From: Apostichopus parvimensis
Taxonomy: Eukaryota; Echinodermata; Holothuroidea; Aspidochirotida; Stichopodidae
Assembly: GCA_000934455.1 (NCBI GenBank)
Contig: KN888741.1
Coordinates: 38,651-61,347, forward strand
Reading direction: 5' to 3'
DNA: 22,697 bases
Shown: one piece after another, positions 20,501 to 22,697 of the stretch
Layout: each line of letters starts with the position of its first letter
How positions within the stretch are numbered: position 1 is the first letter of the stretch
The notes under the pieces: generated by a model
The model's database searches: none
Told to the model about the DNA's origin: nothing
Seen by the model: only the letters and a program-made list of their open reading frames with translations
Made by a program: the position numbers and the translations under genes

Positions 20501-21561
20501 AGATGATATTGAACCAATCCCGAAATGTTTCCTCTTTCCACAGGTGCTATTAATGAAGTCGGTTTAATGCCCTACTATGCTGAAGAATGCTCAGCGTTGT
20601 TAGGGGTGACCTTCAGCAGCGGAACAAACAAAGAACACAGAAATATAGTGAGTAGAACTCCATCCATATGGACTCCATTATTGTCTCATGTGATTAATGA
20701 AAAAGTTAACCCAGTCACCCAAGTTGTGAGAAAAGGAGTGGTGTTGCAAGCAAACAAAGAAGTTGCTGTTAACATTAGAGCAATGAACTAGCATGAGTCA
20801 TGACCAACACTAGATTTGTTAAGGCCTGATCTCAGGTTATTTTAACTTCAATCTCAGTAATATATGTACCTTTTGAGCTTGTATTTGAAGGGGGGAGGGG
20901 CTGGGGGGAGAGCTTGGGGGAAGGGCTAGTAGAAGGGATTAAGAAGTGTTTTGGGGATGTGTTCTGCATGGTACTTTGCCAGAAGTAGATAAGGACAATA
21001 AATCACATGCATAGAAAGAATACCTTTACAAGGGTTGGGACCGAGCCGATTACTCTCGGAGGGTGGAAAGAATTAAACGCTCATTATCGGCCTTTCACTC
21101 CGGTGGAAACCAAACAATGTTCAGCAAACGAAGGTGAACTACACATTTAACATTTGATATGAAACATTACATGATTCAAGATTCAAGATCATCCAAACCA
21201 CTGCTTTCTGGTAGTGCTGGTAAGTGAAAGCTTTTCATAAAAGTAACTGATACTTTCATGAATCATTGCCGGTACTATGAAGATTAAGTTATTACCTTTG
21301 AAGTTTTGGACTGGATAGATCGACTCATTGCTCAGATGACTTTGATTTGCTTGGGGTACTTTTTACATCCTTTCTAACTGCTGTTTTTGCCAGGTTACCA
21401 CTGACTGGACATTGGGCAAGGATAAGGGTTGTACTAACGGCCATACGGGTACCTCTGCGGCCGCGCCGTTGGCAGCTGGTCTCATCGCGCTCAGCCTTCA
21501 AGCCAAACCGTGCCTTTCGTGGCGTGATGTACAGCACTTGATCGTTCACAGTAGTTTTATG
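5445..21561 (+). CDS. pcsk7: Proprotein convertase subtilisin/kexin type 7 (PC7), partial, seven internal exons
   Basis: Joining 5445-5541, 8150-8187, 14400-14659, 15035-15089, 15334-15472, 20544-20647 and 21394-21561 gives 861 nt, exactly 287 codons with no stop. All introns are GT-AG and all phases agree. The product is the S8 kexin-family catalytic domain: Asp31 in VIDDG, His74 in HGTRCAGE, oxyanion Asn174 in ASGNGG, Ser252 in [11 protein letters not shown] (numbered from the first codon here). PC7 rather than furin is indicated by the longer VTTDW...GCTNGHTG loop, GTSAAAP instead of furin-type GTSASAP, and DINVT/NIT near the start. Known role of the family: a calcium-dependent secretory-pathway protease cutting proproteins after paired basic residues; vertebrate PC7 is a type I membrane protein of the trans-Golgi and endosomes. 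Signal peptide, prodomain, the start of the mature enzyme, the P domain and the membrane anchor lie outside the exons found. Family assignment is strong; PC7 subtype is from recalled sequence features. Confidence 0.95.
5542..8149 (+). other. pcsk7 intron a-b (2,608 nt)
   Basis: Begins gtaagt, ends cccaag. Holds a CA/CAGACA-rich stretch (about 5590-5640), C-rich low complexity (6160-6300), a three-copy array (6298-6797), a GCCGTTT/AAACGGC hairpin (7370-7387) and a G-rich tract near 7455-7500. No exon was recognised inside. Confidence 0.85.
6298..6797. repeat. Three-copy tandem array, ~165-180-bp unit
   Basis: Copies start with aaac(a/g)t...aagaaagatctg at 6298, 6463 and 6643, giving periods of 165 and 180. 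Each contains gcagactgtatcatatctca, then aatgaatattagcat, a ggcggtgtgtattactgttg or close match, and a closing agtagactgga. The period difference comes from small insertions such as the repeated attactatt in copy 2. Confidence 0.9.
8150..8187 (+). CDS. pcsk7: pcsk7 exon b: 38-nt exon
   Basis: Very short exon between a pyrimidine tract ending cccaag (8144-8149) and donor gtgagt (8188). It completes the split Gly of the DDG motif and encodes [12 protein letters not shown], ending in phase 0. This matches the family segment after the catalytic Asp (pattern G-[VL]-E-x-x-x-x-D-I-x-x-N-Y). Both flanking joins restore the reading frame, which supports the exon despite its size. It is separated from the next exon by 6.2 kb of intron. 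Confidence 0.93.
8438..8765. repeat. Degenerate tandem repeat of CTAAGTCTTACCTAGGT type
   Basis: Repeated acctaagtctt / acctaggtc words at 10-12-nt spacing. A longer block is duplicated: tcttcactaggtcatacc followed by taagtcttacctaggtctga and cataagtctgacct occurs near 8587 and again near 8653, so there is a second-order unit of roughly 66 nt. Confidence 0.85.
8876..8935 (+). repeat. G-rich tract with quadruplex potential
   Basis: Several runs of four or five G separated by one to three bases (agggagggggaaggggaaag and following). Simple sequence; folding is inference. Confidence 0.55.
9456..9482. other. Short inverted repeat (hairpin)
   Basis: CACTCAGCA pairs with TGCTTGAGTG across a loop of about 8 nt, with one bulged base. 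It lies in a comparatively GC-rich patch (9280-9480) that differs from the AT-rich surroundings. No function assigned. Confidence 0.5.
9820..10440. repeat. GTAACCAGT minisatellite
   Basis: About 600 nt of recurring gtaaccagtctgtatgtaac / taactagtttgtacagtatg words. The left half is diverged and irregular; the right half (about 10140-10420) is more regular with units of roughly 15-17 nt and composite units of 50-60 nt. Apparent open frames here are artefacts. Confidence 0.88.
10598..10617. other. Perfect 20-bp palindrome
   Basis: GTACAGTACTAGTACTGTAC equals its own reverse complement over all 20 bases, with no spacer. Adjacent sequence is also rich in TACAGT/ACTGTA words (for example a 14-bp palindrome TACAGTATACTGTA at 3486-3499). 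Confidence 0.9.
11371..11430 (+). repeat. G-rich tract
   Basis: Runs including a G10 stretch within ggggaaggtggggatggggg and following gggagtgagtggaagg. Candidate quadruplex-forming simple sequence. Confidence 0.55.
11559..11915 (+). mobile_element. Penelope-like or related retroposon fragment, copy 1
   Basis: About 357 bp flanked by an exact 13-bp direct repeat, CCAATTCAATAAG at 11546-11558 and 11916-11928, as expected for a target-site duplication. Near its right end is a hairpin module shared with copy 2: gaagaagatcc, loop tgcta, ggattgaaacgtcaggccaa. An exact 20-bp inverted repeat, GTAAAAGTAAGTTGGCCTGA at 11620-11639 and its complement at 11897-11916, encloses a purine- and pyrimidine-rich interior. 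No reverse transcriptase is present. Assignment to Penelope-like elements rests on recall that such GAAGA-stem-GAAACGT modules are common near ends of those elements. Confidence 0.6.
11620..11916. repeat. 20-bp inverted repeat arms within retroposon copy 1
   Basis: Left arm 11620-11639 and right arm 11897-11916 are exact reverse complements over 20 bp. A second partial TTTGGCCTGA word follows the left arm at about 11645, so the left arm looks locally duplicated. Confidence 0.88.
11874..11897 (+). ncRNA. Hairpin module with GAAACGT tail, copy 1 (candidate structured RNA)
   Basis: GATCC (11876-11880), loop TGCTA, GGATT (11886-11890) form a 5-bp stem with one G-U pair, followed by GAAACGT. Copy 2 has GGATC at the same place, so the one difference keeps pairing. 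The 5' stem III strand expected for a hammerhead fold is poorly complementary here. Confidence 0.35.
13105..13170 (+). repeat. GGTTAG-rich stretch
   Basis: Interrupted gaggggttaggttaagaggt / taggttgagg words; resembles interspersed telomere-like sequence only weakly. Low complexity. Confidence 0.4.
13749..13870 (+). mobile_element. tRNA-derived SINE
   Basis: Internal polymerase III promoter: A box TAGCCTAGTGG (13756-13766) fits TRGCNNARYGG exactly, and B box AGTTCGAAACC (13799-13809) fits GGTTCGANNCC with one mismatch, 43 nt apart. An anticodon-like loop ATGTAAA (13780-13786) is closed by CGC/GCG and would give anticodon GTA (Tyr). The T stem is degenerate and no acceptor stem closes, so this is a SINE head and not a tRNA gene. 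The body continues ggaagttttttcactgttca. Outer ends are uncertain; no clear target duplication was found. Confidence 0.75.
14271..14300. repeat. Tandem 15-bp duplication
   Basis: TAATCAACTATTAAT occurs twice back to back (14271-14285, 14286-14300), about 100 nt before the exon c acceptor. Confidence 0.85.
14400..14659 (+). CDS. pcsk7: pcsk7 exon c: catalytic His exon
   Basis: 260 nt after acceptor tcattgcag, ending with AG before gtaatt (phase 2). It begins [17 protein letters not shown], the family's YDxNxxDxDPxP-like segment, then [12 protein letters not shown] with the catalytic His at 14484-14486, then [19 protein letters not shown] and a run through FNKH and NDIYSCS. Its GC content is visibly higher than that of the surrounding intron. 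This is the largest exon in the window and alone suffices to identify a kexin-type convertase. Confidence 0.97.
14660..15034 (+). other. pcsk7 intron c-d (375 nt) with G-rich minisatellite
   Basis: Begins gtaatt, ends ttcacag. 14868-14938 holds repeats of gagcgtgatggtgggg. Otherwise unremarkable. Confidence 0.85.
15035..15089 (+). CDS. pcsk7: pcsk7 exon d: [14 protein letters not shown] segment
   Basis: 55 nt after acceptor ttgttcacag, ending CTG before gtgagc. The first base completes the split Ser codon, giving [19 protein letters not shown], the near-invariant convertase segment that follows the IYSCS strand. Family structures place this segment at the substrate-binding cleft. Phase 0 at the 3' end. 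The intron before it is 375 nt and contains a G-rich minisatellite. Confidence 0.96.
15090..15333 (+). other. pcsk7 intron d-e (244 nt)
   Basis: Begins gtgagc, ends cttacag. Smallest intron in the window; no repeat seen. Confidence 0.9.
15334..15472 (+). CDS. pcsk7: pcsk7 exon e: oxyanion-hole exon
   Basis: 139 nt after acceptor cttacag, ending in phase 1 before gtgaga. It encodes [19 protein letters not shown], then [18 protein letters not shown] and [10 protein letters not shown]. Asn174 (15403-15405) is the oxyanion-hole residue; an Asp here would instead indicate PC2, so PC2 is excluded. Human PC7 has the same CNYDGYANS string where furin has CNCDGYTNS. The RRGR stretch is a locally basic insertion in the loop before the SVFVVAS strand. 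Confidence 0.97.
16252..16301 (+). ncRNA. Hammerhead-like ribozyme candidate in retroposon copy 2
   Basis: CTGACGT (16252-16258) pairs over 7 bp with ACGTCAG (16295-16301). Between them are C16259 at the would-be cleavage site (context GUC), CTGAAGA (16269-16275, fitting CUGANGA), a 5-bp stem GATCC/GGATC (16277-16281, 16287-16291) and GAA (16292-16294). This is the strand order of a type III hammerhead. Against it: one extra A (16276) between CUGAAGA and stem II, and the segment that should form stem I (16260-16268) closes with only one pair. Activity is unproven. Confidence 0.3.
16255..16323 (+). mobile_element. Retroposon fragment, copy 2 (69 bp)
   Basis: A 69-bp insertion between exact 11-bp direct repeats, CCTTTTAGCTG at 16244-16254 and 16324-16334. 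Its sequence matches the right end of copy 1 almost base for base: gtcatttaacctctgaagaag, then atcctgctaggatc, gaaacgtcaggccaac and gacttttac. The right ends of the two copies nearly coincide while the left ends differ greatly (69 versus 357 bp), as expected for 5'-truncated target-primed insertions read on the + strand. Confidence 0.65.
16418..16732 (+). other. Unrecognised open frame, 104 codons, no clear start
   Basis: Open from just after a TAA (16415-16417) to a TAA at 16730-16732. There is no early ATG; it begins [15 protein letters not shown] and contains [20 protein letters not shown] and [17 protein letters not shown]. It is lysine-rich and looks somewhat protein-like, but I do not recognise it, and intron position argues against it being part of pcsk7. 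It could be a decayed transposon fragment or chance. Confidence 0.2.
16878..17450. repeat. 40-bp satellite with an 80-bp higher-order unit
   Basis: Three consecutive 80-bp units at 17041, 17121 and 17201 differ by one to four bases: copies 1 and 3 by one, copy 2 from copy 1 by three. Each consists of two related 40-bp halves, gcagctctttgaaacagcaa... and cagcaacagtttgaaacagc.... Flanking sequence on both sides (16878-17040, 17281-17450) carries diverged 40-bp monomers. Confidence 0.93.
18208..18245. repeat. C-rich tract
   Basis: Polypyrimidine run with C7 and several C4-C5 blocks; simple sequence. Confidence 0.7.
18431..18458. repeat. Poly-C tract
   Basis: Five C, one A, then 22 consecutive C, followed by GG. 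Such a long pure C run is uncommon; its exact length in an assembly may be unreliable. Confidence 0.85.
19518..19553. other. Intronic hairpin
   Basis: GTGGATT (19518-19524) pairs with AATCCAC (19547-19553), and GGTAG (19526-19530) with CTACC (19538-19542), around a 7-nt loop with a 1x4 internal loop. Twelve base pairs in total. No function assigned. Confidence 0.6.
19776..19800. repeat. ATT microsatellite
   Basis: attatgattattattattat run followed by a T8 tract. Confidence 0.8.
20544..20647 (+). CDS. pcsk7: pcsk7 exon f
   Basis: 104 nt after acceptor ctttccacag, ending ATA before gtgagt. The first two bases complete the split Gly, giving [17 protein letters not shown], then [18 protein letters not shown]. 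The YYAEECS motif corresponds to the family's [WF]-Y-[SA]-E-x-C segment, and the LGVTFSSG strand precedes the catalytic-Ser loop. It lies after a 5.07-kb intron; both joins are in frame with the neighbouring exons. Confidence 0.96.
20648..21393 (+). other. pcsk7 intron f-g (746 nt)
   Basis: Begins gtgagt, ends tttgccag. A G-rich tract lies at 20889-20925; otherwise no feature beyond a short attcaagattcaag duplication near 21175. Confidence 0.85.
21394..21561 (+). CDS. pcsk7: pcsk7 exon g: catalytic Ser exon
   Basis: 168 nt (56 codons, phase 0 both ends) between acceptor tttttgccag and donor gtgagt. It reads [19 protein letters not shown], then [35 protein letters not shown] and FM. Catalytic Ser252 is at 21454-21456. 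The spacing between VTTD and GHTGTS is longer than in furin (TDLRQKCTESHTG) and matches the PC7 pattern. The coding sequence continues beyond this donor; the HGFG-type end of the catalytic domain, P domain and tail are past the window end. Confidence 0.97.
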
Positions 21562-21764
21562 GTGAGTAAACGCCATTCTTCTTCCTTGTCACTTTCCTCT
21601 TTCTGCACCTCTCTTAGTCTTGGTGTACTCACAGCCTACCTTTCACTGGGAAGTGTACTTTTCAACCGAGTTTACCAGAATGGAGTGACGTCAGCGATTA
21701 GCTGTACCACCCTTACCTTCCTTTTATCATCACCTTCCACTTCCACCTTCACTGGAAAAGGATG

Positions 21765-21990
21765 AATACAAGGGTTAAGGGAAGGAAGCAATGGGAGGGT
21801 GAGAGAAGGGGGAATTGAAACATCAGCAAAGAGTGAGTCAGAGGGAAGAGTGAATACAGAGGTCAGGGAAGGGGACTTGGAGATCCTGAGGAAAGAGGGA
21901 TTGGGGGTCTGAGATGGGGGGACTTGTCCATCAGAGAAGGGAGAATTGGAGGGTGAAGGAAGAGGGATTGGGGATCTTCGAACATCTGAG
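21765..21990 (+). repeat. Purine-rich degenerate repeat
   Basis: Recurrent gaagggagaattggagg / gagggattgggggtct words over about 220 nt, nearly pure purine on the + strand in places. Period is irregular (roughly 25-35 nt). Confidence 0.6.
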
Positions 21991-22030
21991 AAGTATCATA
22001 TGGAGCACCACCAATTCCATCATTCTTGTA

Positions 22031-22668
22031 TTCGTACTCATCCTGTTGTATGCATACTCATCATGTTGTACTCATACTGATCCTGTTGTACTCATACTGA
22101 TCCTGTTGTAATCATACTGATACTGTTGTTCTTATACTCTTTCGGTTATACTCATACTCATCATGTTGTTACCATACTCATTATGTTGTATGCATACTCA
22201 TCCTGTTGTACTCATACTCATTATGTTGTACTCACACTCATCCGGTTGTACTCATACTCATCCTGCTGTACTCATACTCATCCTTTTGTTCTCACACTCA
22301 CTCTGTTATACTCATACTCATCATGATGTACTCAAACTGATCCTGTTGTACTCATACTCATCCTGTTGTACCCATACTCATCCTGTTGTTCTCACACTCA
22401 TTCTGTTATACTCATACTCATACTGTTGTACTCATACTCATCATGTTGCACTCATACTCATCCGGTTGTACTCATACTCACTCTGTTATACTCATACTCA
22501 TCATGATGTACTCAAACTGATCCTGTTATACTCATACTCATCCTGTTGTACTCATACTCATCCTGTTGTTCTCACACTCATTCTGTTATACTCATACTCA
22601 TACTGTTGTACTCATACTCATCCGGTTGTTACCATACTCATCATGTTGTTATCATACTCATTCTGTTA
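22031..22668. repeat. 20-bp satellite, about 32 copies, with 180-bp higher-order repeat
   Basis: Consensus ctcatactcatcctgttgta repeats in strict 20-nt register. Variants include ttctgttata, tccggttgta and tcatgatgta units. Segments 22301-22440 and 22481-22620 are identical at 138 of 140 positions, giving a 180-bp (nine-unit) higher-order period. Because 20 is not a multiple of 3 and the monomer lacks stops in most frames, long open frames appear; these are not genes. Confidence 0.96.
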
Positions 22669-22697
22669 AGAATTTACTATCTATTTCATTTTCACTA

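Larger units (their letters stand above)
15473..20543 (+). other. pcsk7 intron e-f (5,071 nt)
   Basis: Begins gtgaga, ends tccacag. Holds a short retroposon insertion (16255-16323), an unrecognised open frame (16418-16732), a 40/80-bp satellite (16878-17450), C-rich tracts (18208-18245, 18431-18458), a GGGTGG-type purine-rich patch (19110-19275), a hairpin (19518-19553), an ATT microsatellite (about 19776-19800) and a TGTA-rich stretch (20170-20212). No pcsk7 exon was found inside. Confidence 0.85.
21562..22697 (+). other. pcsk7 intron downstream of exon g (partial)
   Basis: Begins gtgagt and runs to the window end. Contains a purine-rich degenerate repeat and a 20-bp satellite. The next exon (end of catalytic domain) is not present. 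Confidence 0.85.

Noticed and set aside
22163-22669. 168-codon open frame with THTHPVVLILIL-type repeats
   Set aside because: It is a product of the 20-bp satellite, which is open in more than one frame; no independent coding evidence.

Overview
The window is animal nuclear DNA: AT-rich, non-coding sequence interrupted by short exons with GT-AG borders. Seven consecutive internal exons on the + strand (5445 to 21561) join in frame to 287 codons. They encode most of the subtilisin-like catalytic domain of a proprotein convertase, best matched to PC7 (PCSK7). Asp, His, oxyanion Asn and Ser are all present. The signal peptide, most of the prodomain, the P domain and the transmembrane tail are not in the window, so both ends of the gene are missing. 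The repeats (a tRNA-derived SINE, a Penelope-like hairpin retroposon, a hAT-like MITE, many short-period satellites) suggest a marine invertebrate. An echinoderm such as a sea cucumber is plausible, but this is inference and the species cannot be read from the sequence.

Layout. 1-5444 is non-coding (upstream intron or 5' flank) and holds a hAT-like MITE (563-991) and a ~50-bp satellite (3570-4010). Exon a is 5445-5541. Intron 5542-8149 holds a three-copy ~165-180-bp array. Exon b (8150-8187) is only 38 nt. Intron 8188-14399 holds two short-period arrays (8438-8765 and 9820-10440), a 20-bp perfect palindrome (10598-10617), a retroposon with 13-bp target duplications (11559-11915) and a tRNA-derived SINE (from 13749). 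Exons c, d and e (14400-14659, 15035-15089, 15334-15472) are clustered. Intron 15473-20543 holds a second, 69-bp copy of the same retroposon family with 11-bp target duplications, a 40/80-bp satellite, a long C tract and a hairpin. Exons f (20544-20647) and g (21394-21561) are followed by intron sequence with a purine-rich repeat and a 20-bp satellite of about 32 copies that runs almost to the window end.

Only one protein-coding gene is supported. The most interesting non-coding observation is the retroposon family at 11559-11915 and 16255-16323. Both copies share the same right end and a short hairpin module and have different left ends, as expected for 5'-truncated target-primed insertions. 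The longer-stemmed copy also places strands in an order resembling a hammerhead ribozyme, with two departures that may make it inactive or only similar in appearance.
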